From assembly GCA_021234155.1 (NCBI GenBank), contig JAJEKV010000014.1, positions 6,647,563-6,711,562 on the forward strand: a DNA stretch of 64,000 nt, read 5' to 3'. The DNA is from Isoetes taiwanensis. Lineage: Eukaryota; Streptophyta; Lycopodiopsida; Isoetales; Isoetaceae. Below the pieces are notes generated by a model. That model did not search any database and had not been told where the DNA came from. It saw only the letters and a program-made list of their open reading frames with translations. Shown piece by piece: positions 44,293-55,525 of this stretch. How positions within the stretch are numbered: the stretch's first letter is position 1; every line of letters starts with the position of its first letter. Position numbers and translations under genes: made by a program.

Positions 44293-45256
44293 CCCCCCAA
44301 AAAAAGGATTAAACTGTTTAAGGTTAGAGTTATCTGTTATATTGATTATTTTAAGCAAGTTTCAGCACTGCATTCCGAGTTGCACATTGCATAGGGACCA
44401 CCAGAGTGAGTAGAAAGTATTAAAGCTCATAAGCAGTATAACAAATCATTCTACTATTTTTGCAAAATTATAGCATTCTGATAAAAAAATCAAATATCGC
44501 GATCATTTGTGCATCGATTCTTGTCCAACAAGTTGATTTTCCCTGCTTGCAGACATGTCTGAGATGTCAGGAGTTGTTAAAAGTAAAGAAAGATTACTAA
44601 CTCGATTGCTGTTTTGGCTTTGTAATAGTCTTTGTGCAAAAAAATTGAATTTCAAGGCATTCTAGCATATTTCTTTGCCAAAAAACTTGCTGATCTGTGT
44701 GTGCAGATCCGTCACAGATAGGACCAAATGTCAAAAGTTGAAAAAGATCATGCTTTTAAAGTTGCAAAAATTAGCTCACTGCCAAGGATATTGGCCAAGT
44801 TTTGACTTGGTTAGGACTACAAATTTGAGAGAACTCTGCAAATCTACTAACATCTGACTTTTAGCTCTAGATTCCTTGAGTCCTTGAGCAGCCTTTTGAA
44901 TTGAAATCATGTCAGAATTCGAACCAGCTGGTAAATGGCAACAGTTTTGCTGAAGACACTTTTTTCTTGTTTTGGGAAAGCAGTGCTAATTCATTTTGTG
45001 AGCTTTCTTTTTGCAATTTTCTTGCACAGAGTGGTTGCTTGAAGCAACTTGGAGGTTCTAAGCCATTGAGATTGAAGGTTTGCCAGGAACACCTTCAATA
45101 TTTTGGAGGTCCTACGGAGATCTTTACCTGGAATTTAAACTCATGGTTCCTAGGAGAAACAATGAGACTTCTGAGCATGCTGAAGCACAAGAGAACCATG
45201 AAACCTCTGCAGCAGTGCCAGGAGTAAGTATTCAAGCTAATGCATGTATGCCTTGC
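44293..45256. other. Flank of the gypsy element, LTR not identified
   Basis: The 5' LTR and PBS of the gypsy element should be here, but no TGGTATCAGAGC-like site or matching terminal repeat is visible. The open frame at 45080-45403 overlaps the start of gag. Confidence 0.4.
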
Positions 45257-46303
45257 CACTACTTTGAGCTAAACATGCCAATTCCTCCTCCTACATTTGA
45301 TCCAAATATGAATGCTAATAATTTCTTGAAGACTTTTGAGGAATGCTATCAGGAATATGGACACAAAAAGGGATGCAAATTCTCTGAATTCAAGCAAGAA
45401 TGATGAAATAAGAGCATGGTTGGAATATGTCATGAGCTTAGGTGCTAACTCATGGGATGAAATTGTAAAGAAATTCTTGGCAAGGTTTGGTAAGCTACTT
45501 GATCCACAAGATTTGATCTTTGAGTTGCAAACCTTTCACATTAAACTGGTGAGAGTGTGCATCAGTATGTTGAAAGATTTTGTATATTGTCAAGTGCCAA
45601 GTGAATCAAGTACCTAACTGTACTTTGCATCTTGTTGCTTCATTTATTAGAGGTTTGAGCAGCAGACCAAGAATACATAGGAAAATGCTCAAGATACAAA
45701 AGCAAGAGGAATTTGATACCATACACAAAGCCTTTACTAAGGCTACTGAAATTGCTGACATGATTTAATATCTTCCTGATGATATGCACTCACCTCATGA
45801 TCCTTTCTTTCCAGATTATGAGCAGGAGTACAAGGGACTTGGACCAGTGCCAATCTATGCTATTCAAAAGGGCAAAAAGAAGCCAAAGATGGAGGATCCA
45901 GATAGTCATGTGGCTGATGTCAGAGCTGAGATATCCAATTTATCTGAAGCCTTGGTTGAAGTCACAAAGCAGCTCCAAGAAATGAAGAGTTCAAGGCCCG
46001 AGAAGAGAATCTACCCTCCATGTGCTCATTCCTCAAGAAATACACATTCCTCAAATTATTTCTGGTACAGGCTATGCACCAAGTGTGGCAAGAGAGGGGC
46101 ATTTTGGTAAAGAATGCTCTGTTTGTGCTTTTTGCAAAGCAATAGGCCATTATAAAGATAGGTGTAGTGTGAAAGAATACTTTGCAAGGCAAGAGAAGGC
46201 CAAAACTGATGAACCAAGTGCCTCAGTGAGATTTGTGCAGGAAATTGAAGATCAGGAGGAGATCATGGCTGTCAGATGGGCATATTTGCCCTTTATTCCT
46301 TGA
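45257..46303 (+). pseudogene. Ty3/gypsy gag, frameshifted
   Basis: Gag-like translation is spread over several frames. It includes FDPNMNANNFLKTFEECYQE, WDEIVKKFLARFGKL, a coiled segment (EISNLSEALVEVTKQLQEMK) and two zinc knuckles at its end, CTKCGKRG...C and CAFCKAIGHYKDRC. At least three frame changes or stops separate these parts, so no intact protein is possible. It belongs with the pol remnants from 49320. Confidence 0.8.
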
Positions 46304-48118
46304 TCTACACCGTACATAAAGTTCCTTATTTATGGGGTATCCATGTACAAAAAATGGAATACTGTATAACACCATTTGTAAAATACTGAGGTCACCCCCC
46401 GTGTGAATATGCACCCAAACCAAAGGGGGTTTAAGGGGGAATTTAATTTTGAAGTGTGTAATGTAATGGTTTATGTTATAGCTAAAAACATTTTGGCCCC
46501 TTCGGGGTCTCCAGCAAAAAATATTACATTATACTTAAATGAATTGGTGTTATGTTGTGTTCGGACCCTAACAAACAAACAAACAAACAAACAAACAAAC
46601 ATACAATACATTGTCAATATTTTGGAACATAGGACCAATGAAATAGGAGAGTGGCGATACAAAAAGACAAGTAAACACAGGTAAACATAGTAGAAAACAT
46701 TTGTAATGATGTTGTACTCATGTTTAAAACATTCTACTCATATGTTTATTTAAGAACTAGAAATAGCAAATGAAATAAAACATATTGACGGTCCAGGAGC
46801 AACAACAATCGGACCACTAAAAAAATGCGGTGTGCAATGTCAAATGTTCAATCTGGAATACGGGATATGACATGGTGGCATTCGTGTTTATGTCGAAAGT
46901 GCCAAAACATCCACAACATCCAACATTCAAAACATTTAAACGTCAATGCAGTTTTGCACTGTAATTATCAATTCACCTAGTTTATTTTGCTGCACCTATG
47001 CATAATATAGCGGAGTGGCATAAGATCCTCCTTCGGGCTCAAGTGAAGATACTTTTCCATCCACATAAGAATCTACTTCTCGTATTGAGGAATCAGAAGA
47101 GACGTTAACCAACAACCGTATCTGGAAACAACGATTAGTGGATATTGGTACTGTCACTTGGTACTGTCATCCACGTGAGCATAGCCATGGCAAGCACTAT
47201 GGTGCATGCACAAAACATGTCTTAATTCCATTCCGAAAAAGAGAACACACTAACTGTTACATTGTATTGCTACATATTGGAATCAAAGTCCATGACCTGC
47301 AATATCTATCATATATAGGGCTAGTTTTGTTGTTCATATGCAACATTGCATCTTTCTTCTGAGTCAAACATCATACACTGCATAGCAAAGACACCTCACA
47401 CTTGAGGTACTATAAACATCCAGCAAAAGCTTTTTTTCAGATCTGAATATATGCCTGCAAACTGCCACAGTGCAAGGCATCTATATTTTGCCAATCATGG
47501 ACAACGGTATTTGAAAGAAGAGCAGAGCAATAACCTATACTCGATAAACTGGAGCAAAAAAAAGTACAAGGACCGTAAGATAGTGGAAAAAGTTTTTCTT
47601 AGTAGAAATAATGCTGTGTGAAAAAGCTCATAATATTTACTCAGATAGTAAACATATGACCAGAAAGAAACCCTGTACTCACAAAGTAAACATATGAACA
47701 ATGAAGATAAGAAAAGTCCAAGAAGTTCCAAATGTATCTTGGCTCCATCTGAACCTAGATACTAGTGGATGTTGTGCTGAGAGAAAAAATGGTCTTCCTT
47801 TTCAGAAAAAGCAAGCTTCTTAGTTGGAATTCAAACAAAAAATTAACTTGCAGAGTCAAAGATTCAAATATGTGTTCAAATGCGTGCCTAGTTGTGGCCT
47901 TGTCTCCAGTGTCCCCGGTATTGCATATCCCTGCTTCATCTTAAGGGAATGAGGGAGAATACAATCAGCCAAATGAGATGAAGAGCAAGGCGAGCATGTA
48001 TGCTCTGACATTTATGCAGTAATAGGCTGAAGAAACTGAATTCGTGGCAGACCCCTTTAGAACAACCTCATACATAAATTGCAGAAGAACCTTGCCATAA
48101 TACTGTGTCAGCCCGCTC
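46304..48118. other. Insertion or decayed spacer between gag and pol
   Basis: About 1.8 kb with no retroelement coding; gag and pol are normally adjacent. It contains a short (AAAC)n run at 46570-46600 and only small ORFs. Confidence 0.5.
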
Positions 48119-48314
48119 TTTGAGCTTCCCTAGATGCCTCCTTTGCTGTGAGATCTGCAGAAACCATCTGTGCAAAATAATCTGCAGAAACTATCCATGC
48201 AAAACCATTCGCAAAAACCATCAGTGCAAAACCATCTGCAGAAACCATCCGTGCAAAACCGTCTATGCTTTTTGAGCTTCTCTAGATGCTTCCTTTGCTG
48301 TGAGATCTGCAGAA
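48119..48314. repeat. Minisatellite of about 27 bp with flanking duplication
   Basis: Four or five units of TCTGCAGAAACCATC(C/T)(G/A)TGCAAAAC-like sequence lie at 48154-48262. They are flanked by two copies of TTTGAGCTTC(C/T)CTAGATGC and the following 25 bases (48119-48163 and 48270-48314). Confidence 0.85.
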
Positions 48315-48756
48315 AGCTTCTTGAACCAGCAAGCACAACCTCGAAAAAACATATTCCATGCAAACAGACCTGCAGAAGAAGCGTTGCAGCATTTCTTCAA
48401 CCCTCTGCACAAAATTCTGCCCTTCTCCATTGCATTGCCAATTGTTTGGAAGCCCTTTTCCTATGCAAAGCCATGCAACGCCGCCCATATTCTCCTTCAC
48501 AAGAAAACCTAAAAATCCCCATTTCGACCTTCGCATGTGAAGATTTAAAATATATTGCATATGAATGCAGTGTTACTGACAACAGACAACAGCCGTTAGA
48601 TTATTTAAGCAAATCCAAATCAACGCTCAAAAAATGACACACTCTAGAAATACTATATAGTATGCCCCAACAAATACATCACTAAAATCATAGGAAAACC
48701 ATGGCAAAAACTGTATAAAACTATAAAAATAACCCCCTGTGATTGTGCTATCTTAA

Positions 48757-49300
48757 GAATAGAATAGAATAGAATTGTTTTTATCGTCCACGGAGACCAA
48801 TCGGCCTATGGGACCCAATACAAAAAGCGCAGCAGTCACATTACTACCCGGATTAAAAAACTCCCGCCCCGAAGGGTTTTCGAGGGAAAAACCGTGGCAG
48901 CAATAAGACTGCTGACAACGATTAAATGCTGAGCCCTCAAGTCCAGCACTTCCTGAATGTATGATCCGAGTGAGCGCACCGAGTATCATGTGTAGCGGCT
49001 CATCAGGTCTAATCAACTGAGCATAGCGTGTCCGAATCTGATCATATGTCGGGCAGCTCTGGAAAGTGTGACACTCATCCTCAACAGCTCCCGTCTGGCA
49101 TCTCTGACAAACCCTATCCTGACGTGGCTCCCCAATCCATCGACCTGTCTCAATCCGGAGATGGTGGGCACCTGTGCGAATGGAGGCGATATGCCTGCGC
49201 TTTTTCATGGGCAGATGTGAATGTAGGTAGCGCTGTGGGCCTCGTTCTAATGTGGGATTTATGTGTTGCTTGTAATGTGCTGTTTTGACTTGCTCCAGGG
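48757..49300 (-). mobile_element. 5'-truncated LINE with (TTCTA)n tail
   Basis: On the minus strand the ORF contains HIASIRTGAHHLRIETGRW and CQRCQTGAVEDECHTFQSC, the C-terminal zinc-binding region after the reverse transcriptase of LINE-like elements. The 3' end matches the copy at 27.4 kb (TTGGTCTCCGTGGACG, then TTCTA repeats). The fragment keeps only about 540 bp and lies in the gypsy element, between gag and pol. No clear target-site duplication was found. Confidence 0.75.
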
Positions 49301-49319
49301 CCCTGGAATCCCAAAGCTT

Positions 49320-49910
49320 GCTGGAGAAACAAGCATCAAGGTAACATCTCAGGCTGTCGCGGAAAATGAGCCAAATCAGGTTGTGCCTCCTCCCCCTTGT
49401 CAAAAAATACATAAGAAGAGTGAGGATTTTGAGTCTTTATTGAGAAATTTCAAGATTAATGTGGATTTGCTAACTTTGCTTAAGATTGCTCCATCTTATA
49501 GAAAAAAAGTTTTAAATCTAACCAAAGAGGATGAAGTGGCTCTCACAAATCGTATTGAGGAGCATGTCTTAACTCAAGAAGATTATGATCCAGGTGCTTT
49601 TACATGTGTGGCAAGGATGGGTAAAAAAGTCTTGACCAAAGTGTTACTTGATGGAGGCTCACCACTTAATGTGATGCCTCATCACATTATGAGATTATGT
49701 GGTTTAGAAATTGATAAGAAGGCTCCAATGGTGTTAAAATCCTTTTCCAATACTAAAATCAGCCCTGTGGGCATTGTGAGTAATGTGCCAATTTATGTAG
49801 AAGGCATTATCGTGACTGCTAACTTTGTGGTGGTTGCATTTGAAGGTATATTGATGAGAAATCTGATAATTATGACTTGCTTTTGGGAAGAAAATGGTTG
49901 TCTACAGTAG
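49320..49910 (+). pseudogene. Gypsy pol: aspartic protease region
   Basis: The open frame carries KVLLDGGSPLNVMPHHIMRL near residues 125-145, the active-site region of retroviral-type aspartic proteases. The usual D-S/T-G reads D-G-G here. It then continues NVPIYVEGIIVTANFVVV. The frame breaks soon after, near 49870-49910, at a segment resembling the conserved ILGRxW end of the domain. Confidence 0.75.
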
Positions 49911-50107
49911 ATGCAAGGCCTGTGTAGTCAAAGGGAGATTGTATCATATCCAATAGGAGAAAAAAGGTGACCCTCTACAACAAGGTTGGAGAATTTGAAG
50001 CCTTGAACTTCATTGAGGAGGATATTTTGATATCAAATCCCTGTGGTGAGTATGAGCTTGCTGCCCCTGATCAAATACCAGAGTCAAAGCTGTCCATGGA
50101 GATGAAC

Positions 50108-50560
50108 ATGTCTCGAGGTGAAAATTTTGCGCTTTTATGGTTTGATAGAGGAGTATCTAAACGGTTGAGTGTGGCTTCTTTTGTTGCAATTCTTAGAGAT
50201 TATTCCAATAGATTATTGGCTAAGGTAGGCATAATTTTCCCTAATATTACTTCTAACATGGCAGAGTATAATGCTTTTATAGCAAGTCTGCAAGAAGCCA
50301 AATATCTAGGCATAACTAGCATTGTTGTTTTTGGTGACTCACAATTGGTTTGTAAACAGGTCTTGGGAGAATATCAGGCCAAGAATGAGGACATGATCTT
50401 GCTAACAGATAAGGCATTGGAAGAATTGGCAAGTTTTGAGTCTTGGAAGTTATGCCATGTGCCAAGAGAACAAAATGTGAGGCTGATGCATTATATAGGA
50501 GTGTTCTATTTGAACACTTAGCTGAAGGAGCAATAAAGGAGGAAGACCTAGAAAAAGATG
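50108..50560 (+). pseudogene. Gypsy pol: archaeal-type RNase H located before RT
   Basis: FALLWFDRGVSK, SNMAEYNAFIASLQEAKYLGI, VVFGDSQLVCKQVLGEYQAK and LCHVPREQN follow the order of the archaeal-type RNase H family (AEY...GDSQLV...HVPREQN). A frameshift near 50475 moves the final segment (CEADALY) into another frame, so the last catalytic Asp is still visible there. In plant Tat-lineage elements the extra RNase H normally follows the RT-linked RNase H; here it precedes RT. Confidence 0.75.
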
Positions 50561-50717
50561 ATCTACAACAGCTTTATCCAATCTTGATCGTAAATGCAAG
50601 TGAAGAAAAGCAAGTAAAAGAGGTAAAAGTTCAAAAAAATGGTCAAGATAGAACACTATATGTTGGCGACTTGTTCAAAGAAGAAGACGAGTCTTTTGTT
50701 GCTAAATTCTTTGATTA

Positions 50718-51875
50718 ATGGAAATATGTGTTTGCTTGTGGGATTATAATGAATTGATTGGTGTTGACAAAGGTGTGTGTGAAATTGAAATAAAGATTAA
50801 AGAAGGTATGAATCCTATTATGCAGAAACTAAGGAGGATAAATGCATCTTTGCTTGGCCTAATCAAGGAAAAATTATATAAAATGAAGGATGCCGATGTA
50901 ATATCAGATATAGTAAATCCAGAATGGTTGTCTTGCATAGTACCTGTGGAGAAAAAGAACAAAACAATTAGAATATACATTGATTATAGGGATCTAAACA
51001 AGGCAACTATCAAGGATTGTTATCCCTTACCCTTCTTGGAGGAAGTTTTGCATGCTGTTGCAGGAAAAGAGATATATTCTTTCTTATATGGCTTCTCAGG
51101 ATTCAACCAGATCAGTATTAAAGAGGAAGATCAGCCCAAGACTTCTTTCATCACCTTGGGGAACTTTTGCAATGAGAAGGATGCCCTTTGGACTTGTGAA
51201 TGCACCAGCAACATTTCAAAGAGCAATGGACACAATTTTCAAGGATATGCCTCCCACATCATTTCGAGTTTTCTTAGATGTCTTGTGTTTGAGTACTTCT
51301 AGCAAGGATCATTTTGCTTATCTCACTAAATTTTTTGCTATGTGCAGAAAGGGAGGTGTGAACCTAAATCCTAAGAAGTGTGTTTTTTGTGCTCAAAAGG
51401 GGGTTTGTTAGGACATGAAGTCTCCACCAAGGGCATCCAAGTTGCTGCAAACAAGATAGAAGCCTTGAAGAAACTTGCTCCTCCAAAAACACTCAAGCAA
51501 GTTAAAAACTTCTTAGGTATGACTAGTTTTCTAAGGATGTATGTTCCTCACTTCTCACACACTATTAGTCCTATTTCCAACCTCACAAAGGTGGGGAAGC
51601 TTACAAAAAATGAGAACAAATACATGTTAGTGGAATGGAATGAAATCTGTCAAGAATCCTTTAATAAAATTATAGATGCCATATGCCAATCTACCTTGCC
51701 GAAACCTCCAGACTTTGAGAAGTCTTTCCAAGCTAACATTAGTGTGACAAAAAAAGCCATAGGTCTGGCATTGCTTCAAGATGACAGAATTATCTCTTTT
51801 GCAAGCAAAATGTGGTTTGATACTGAGCTTAGATACCCCAGGCTTGAGAAGAGTGCAGCAACCTTGATGTCATGA
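50718..51875 (+). pseudogene. Gypsy pol: reverse transcriptase and RT-linked RNase H
   Basis: RT signatures are IYIDYRDLNKATIKDCYPLP, then in a shifted frame MPFGLVNAPATFQRAMD, and FRVFLDVLCLST where the YxDD box has become FLDV, losing one catalytic Asp. From 51410 the connection (VKNFLGMTSFLRMYVPHFS) leads to a degenerate RNase H (SFQANISVTKKAIGLALL, IISFASKMW) in which the first catalytic Asp is not evident. Several frame changes are present. The protein cannot be active. Confidence 0.85.
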
Positions 51876-52017
51876 TAGATAGGCAAGGACATCTCTTGCA
51901 AAACAGTCACACTCAAGTCTTCATGAAGCAAAATCGCATGTCTCTTCTCTTTGCCAAAAACAATTAAAAGCTAAATTATGTAGATGGACTTGCAAGGTTC
52001 AGACTTATAATATTAGT

Positions 52018-52588
52018 GTGAAAGTAGTCAATTTAGTCAACAATCCAAGCTCTTACCTTCCCTATGCCTTGTTTGAGTATGAAGATCAAGAAGGTTTGGA
52101 TGAGAATGATTGTGCTTTGACTACTAAACTTGTTGCTTTGCATGAGAAAATAGTGGATTGGCAATATGATATTAGGAACTGTTTAGAAAACAATGAGGTG
52201 CCCAAGGATATGACCAGCAGCCAAGAAAGGAGATTCAAAGAAAATTGCAAGAAATTCAAACTGGTAGGAGACGTTTTGTGCAAGATTGACAAAGAGGGAG
52301 TGCTGCTAAGTGTGTGGATCTGGAAGAGGCCAAGATGATCATTGAAGCATGCCATGAAGGTGTTTGTGGAGGTCATTGTAACATTATAGCATTTGTAACA
52401 CCATGCTATAATGTTATAAAATGGTGTTACAAATGCCAAATCTTTGGCAAAAGAGTGTTGCAACCAGCTCCCGTCACTGTCATAACCTCTGCAGACCCAT
52501 TTCAAGTATGGGGACTTGATTTTATAGGTCCCATAGACCTTCCTTCATCAGTTCAACATCAATTCATCCTTGTAGCCACTAATTGGGA
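52018..52588 (+). pseudogene. Gypsy pol: integrase N-terminal fragment
   Basis: IIEACHEGVCGGH and YKCQIFGKR form a degenerate HHCC zinc-binding domain. PFQVWGLDFIGPI follows, with the first catalytic Asp of the integrase core, and the similarity ends at FILVATN. The other catalytic residues and the 3' LTR are absent. Confidence 0.8.
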
Positions 52589-52672
52589 TCACTTATTGTC
52601 CCAACCCCGATGCCAGCATGGAAATCGCGCGGCCAGGTGTCGTCAAGGACCTACCTGCCCTGGAGGTTCGGT

Positions 52673-52769
52673 GGGCGGGAAGTAATAATTACAAATTATT
52701 CCCGCCCAAATGTTGGGGTGTCTATAAGTACCCCCCCTCAACGGCCCCCTTCCCCCGTCTTTTCGCGCC
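52673..52769 (+). promoter_or_regulatory. Promoter with paired E2F-like sites and TATA box
   Basis: GGGCGGGAA (52673-52681) and TTCCCGCCC (52699-52707) are exact inverted copies, each matching the E2F core TTCCCGCC. TATAAGTA lies at 52723-52730, and a further E2F-like TTTTCGCGCC at 52760-52769. An exon end CATCCAG/GTTTGC at 52780 and a TTTCAG acceptor directly before the ATG at 52867 suggest an 86-nt intron in the 5' UTR. E2F sites are typical of S-phase genes (established knowledge); regulation here is inferred. Confidence 0.5.
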
Positions 52770-52866
52770 TCTCCATCCAGGTTTGCTAATGCTTTCAATC
52801 CTTCTAGTTCTGCGAGCTCATCTGATTCAGACTGTTTGATCTAATTAATTTGCCGGTTCATTTCAG

Positions 52867-54078
52867 ATGGCGATTACCTCTGTCACAGCTGAGAACGATT
52901 TCGGCTGCTTCAATATATTTCTTGGGAGCTTCATTACAATCGACCGCCACTTTCGAGGTCCTCACCGGGTGATCAAAGGCGGGAGAAATGTTATTTCAAG
53001 CCATTGGAAGGCTATTGTTGTCGGGTTCGAGGTGAGAGGGGAAGTATATATCAAGGTCGAACACCTATACACACCGGCGCACATGAGAAAAGAAAAGATA
53101 AGATCTCGGCGTAATTTCCACGAGCTTAGTGCTAATTGTGAGTTTCATTATATCCGTGCTAATCCGTCATTCATTATATTTTGAAGAAATCAACTAATTG
53201 GGTTTCGGTATCTCGTGGCTCAGATTTCGATGTCTTTGGACTGAACCATCGAAGTTCTATCACAAGCATCTTCCGTGCTTTCTATTATGATATTGGATCC
53301 TTGCTTTTGAAGGTCAAAGCGCGGAAGTGCAAATTTGGAAAAACGGGATTTGGTTCTTAAAATATGAGTATTAAGGCAAAATTGTGGACTTACCATTGCC
53401 CCCATTATCACAGCTTAGTTCCCGCCCAATGGATTCCAGTTCTCTGTTTTCTTGCCAAGCTGAAATTGTCACAGAAAATTTTCAGTGCTTTGAAGGAGAA
53501 AGGTGGAGTCTGTGGACACGTGAAAGTAAATGTACCCATCGATATGTTTATTACGTTGTTTAAGAATGTCGAGAATGTCAAGAAGACTTCAAAAATGTTT
53601 ACTCGTAAGTGATTGTCGGTTTGTTTCTCGGATGACATTTTATGTGATGAATGGTCATCCCGTCGCATGAAGGAGTTGAGAAGGTACAAAGTGCGATAAA
53701 GAAAGAAAGCGTCGAATCGGGTATTGTATTCGAAAGCAAACAGGTTTACATTACCTTCAAATACGAAGATGGAGGGAAGTAAAAAAGGGAAGGGAGCAGA
53801 TGGACGTGGGTTCCAAAGTGGAACAAGACGATCTTGATGGTACCCATTCTCATGTCATCGACATTGCTATCTTCAAAAGTGGTCAATTGTTTAAAACCTT
53901 AAAAGTCGAAGAAGCATGGTCTTTATTTGATGTAAGAATTATTTTGGAATCAGAATGTGACTTAAACGTCTTCCATTTTTTGGTGGATGGTGTCAAGGTA
54001 GGAAAACGTAGGGAAGAGTTGTATACAACAAAGCTCTGTATGCCTCCTGTTGTACTTTCTTTAAGTGAAAACAGTTAA
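52867..54078 (+). CDS. Predicted four-exon gene, product unknown
   Basis: Four exons, 52867-53137, 53224-53312, 53376-53604 and 53744-54078, join in phase through GT-AG introns of 86, 63 and 139 nt into 307 codons plus TAA. Intron sizes match those of the RecQ gene. The ATG directly follows a TTTCAG acceptor of a probable 5' UTR intron. The protein starts MAITSVTAENDF. It has a basic segment (HMRKEKIRSRRNF), a Cys/His-containing stretch (KLWTYHCPHYH) and a C-terminal module of about 80 aa (IAIFKSGQLFKTL... VFHFLVDGVKVGKRREELY) whose spacing hints at a ubiquitin-like fold, a weak inference. I do not recognise the family. The second intron is short, and without it the frame has a TAA at about 53358, so this junction is the least certain. 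The E2F-like promoter suggests cell-cycle expression. Confidence 0.45.
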
Positions 54079-54157
54079 ACAAATAAATAACAATGGTGTT
54101 ACTGGGTTCAAATCCCAGTGTTGTTTGCCAATAACTTATATCCTTTTGCAAAGTTAG

Positions 54158-54300
54158 CACCGTGGCCACCGTGCGAATTTCGTGTAGTCGTGTAGTCGTG
54201 TTGTGTAGTTTCTCACCGTGGCCACGGTGTAGTATGTTTTGCAGTTAACATAAATTTGGCCTTCTTTTCGGCAAAATATCGCACCGTGGCCACGGTGCGA
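54158..54300. repeat. Cluster of three CACCGTGGCCACGGTG palindromes
   Basis: The 16-bp palindrome is perfect at 54214-54229 and 54282-54297 and has one mismatch at 54158-54173. The third extends to a 22-bp perfect palindrome (54279-54300). Just beyond, ACAGTATAC and GTATACTGT form another inverted pair (about 54326-54354). The cluster starts 80 bp after the predicted gene end. Confidence 0.9.
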
Positions 54301-54447
54301 ATACTTTATTTGTGACGTTCCAGCACAGTATACGGTCCCAGGACGTATACTGTACTGCCTCGTCACGCGTACACGCCACCCCGACTGACATGTACGCCGA
54401 CGTGTAGCCAGGCTAGTAGCCCTTAGGGGGCAACTTGCTAGGTATGT

Positions 54448-54452
54448 GCATT
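54448..54452. repeat. GCATT boundary 1
   Basis: GCATT directly before the first CCTAGGATGGG terminus. The same 5 bp separate the two elements (55526-55530) and follow the second (61558-61562), as target-site duplications would. Confidence 0.6.
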
Positions 54453-55525
54453 CCTAGGATGGGTCCTATGACAACATATATGTCGGCCAAGTGAAGTGGT
54501 GTTCTCATTGAGCTTTGTAAAACATTGAGTACAAATGGATCCCTCACTAGGGACAGATAAATTTGGAAATATGAACTTTAAATGCTCCGAAACTAGACAA
54601 TCATCGAGAGCATGATGAAACTGAAGAATTACAACATAAAAGATGGCTTTATCCGCCACTTGGTCGATGCAAAGGTGAGAAGACTCGATGACTGCTCCTC
54701 ATCGGGGAGAAGAACGACGCCTTCTTAGGTTTTTGAGGAAACCTACGCAAATAGTTGAAGCACGACCCCACGCACTATGGCAACCACAAGACCTTAAACA
54801 ATCCTGCAGAATCAAGGCTGAAAGAAAAATAACCCGTCAATGAGTTAGATGCCATAGGCAAGAAGACTCGGAGGCTCCAGGGCATGCCGAGATAGAAACA
54901 ACAGCCGACCAATCGGGAACCGTCCGCGGAATGACCATCGCAGGAAAAAACAACCGATTAGTGCTGCCTCGGAGGCTACAGCGCCACGCCGAGAAAAAAC
55001 AATAAATATGATCTCGGAGGCAACAACGCCACACCGAGAGAAAACATGAATAATAAATATTGACTCAAAGGGCTGCAAGGCGACCCAAAAAAATACAGAA
55101 GATTATACAGACTCCGAGAAGAATAAAATAATGAGTAGGCTTGGAAAGCTACAGTGACCCACGTAGAAAACTAAAGAATAAGAACATATGTACCATAAAA
55201 AACATAGAAAGGAAACCATGGAACACTTAGAGGCTGCAGAGTGACCCAAAGTATGGAAACCAAAGACGGAGATGGTTAACGGACTGAAAAGGAAAAGAAA
55301 TGGAAAGGGATAATGAAAAACGGAAAATGCGAATATGATCAGATGCAGACAAACCATCAAGGGAGGGAGGGTGAGGGAAACTGGTAGGATAGAGAAGATG
55401 AAAAAACTAGCTCAAGAGAACGCCGATGACGAAACAATGAAAAAGGCTGAATAAATAGGGAGTGCAAAAAAGGGGCGTCCCCATCCAAGGAATGTCGGTT
55501 CTATTGCTATCGCAATAGAACCGTG
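54453..55525. mobile_element. Element E1 of a tandem pair
   Basis: 1,073 bp, beginning CCTAGGATGGGTCCTATGAC and ending with a hairpin (stem CGGTTCTATTGC, loop TATC) and GTG. Its first 36 bp equal the first 36 bp of E2, and its last 148 bp equal the last 148 bp of E2; the interiors differ. No coding region is recognised. Subterminal CCATCCAAGGAATG near the right end is an imperfect inverted copy of the left terminus. The class is undetermined: a non-autonomous DNA transposon or a Helitron-like element are the main options. Confidence 0.6.

Larger units (their letters stand above)
45257..52588 (+). mobile_element. Decayed Ty3/gypsy element, right end missing
   Basis: Gag, protease, RNase H, reverse transcriptase, a second RNase H and the N-terminal part of integrase occur in order on the plus strand, with a gap of about 3 kb after gag holding a LINE tail. 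Neither LTR is recognisable. The integrase stops abruptly at about 52588, after FILVATN, where promoter-like GC-rich sequence begins. Confidence 0.8.

Noticed and set aside
50450-50980. Minus-strand ORFs opposite gypsy pol
   Set aside because: Antisense shadows of the degraded pol frames.
52673-52707. GC stem with TAATAATTAC in the loop, like a geminivirus/CRESS-DNA replication origin
   Set aside because: The loop does not match the TAATATTAC-type nonanucleotide (one extra base), no Rep gene lies nearby, and paired E2F sites plus TATA box and spliced gene explain it better.
54095-54130. T-arm-like CTGGGTTCAAATCCCAG
   Set aside because: No acceptor, D or anticodon arm upstream. An isolated hairpin, perhaps a SINE scrap.
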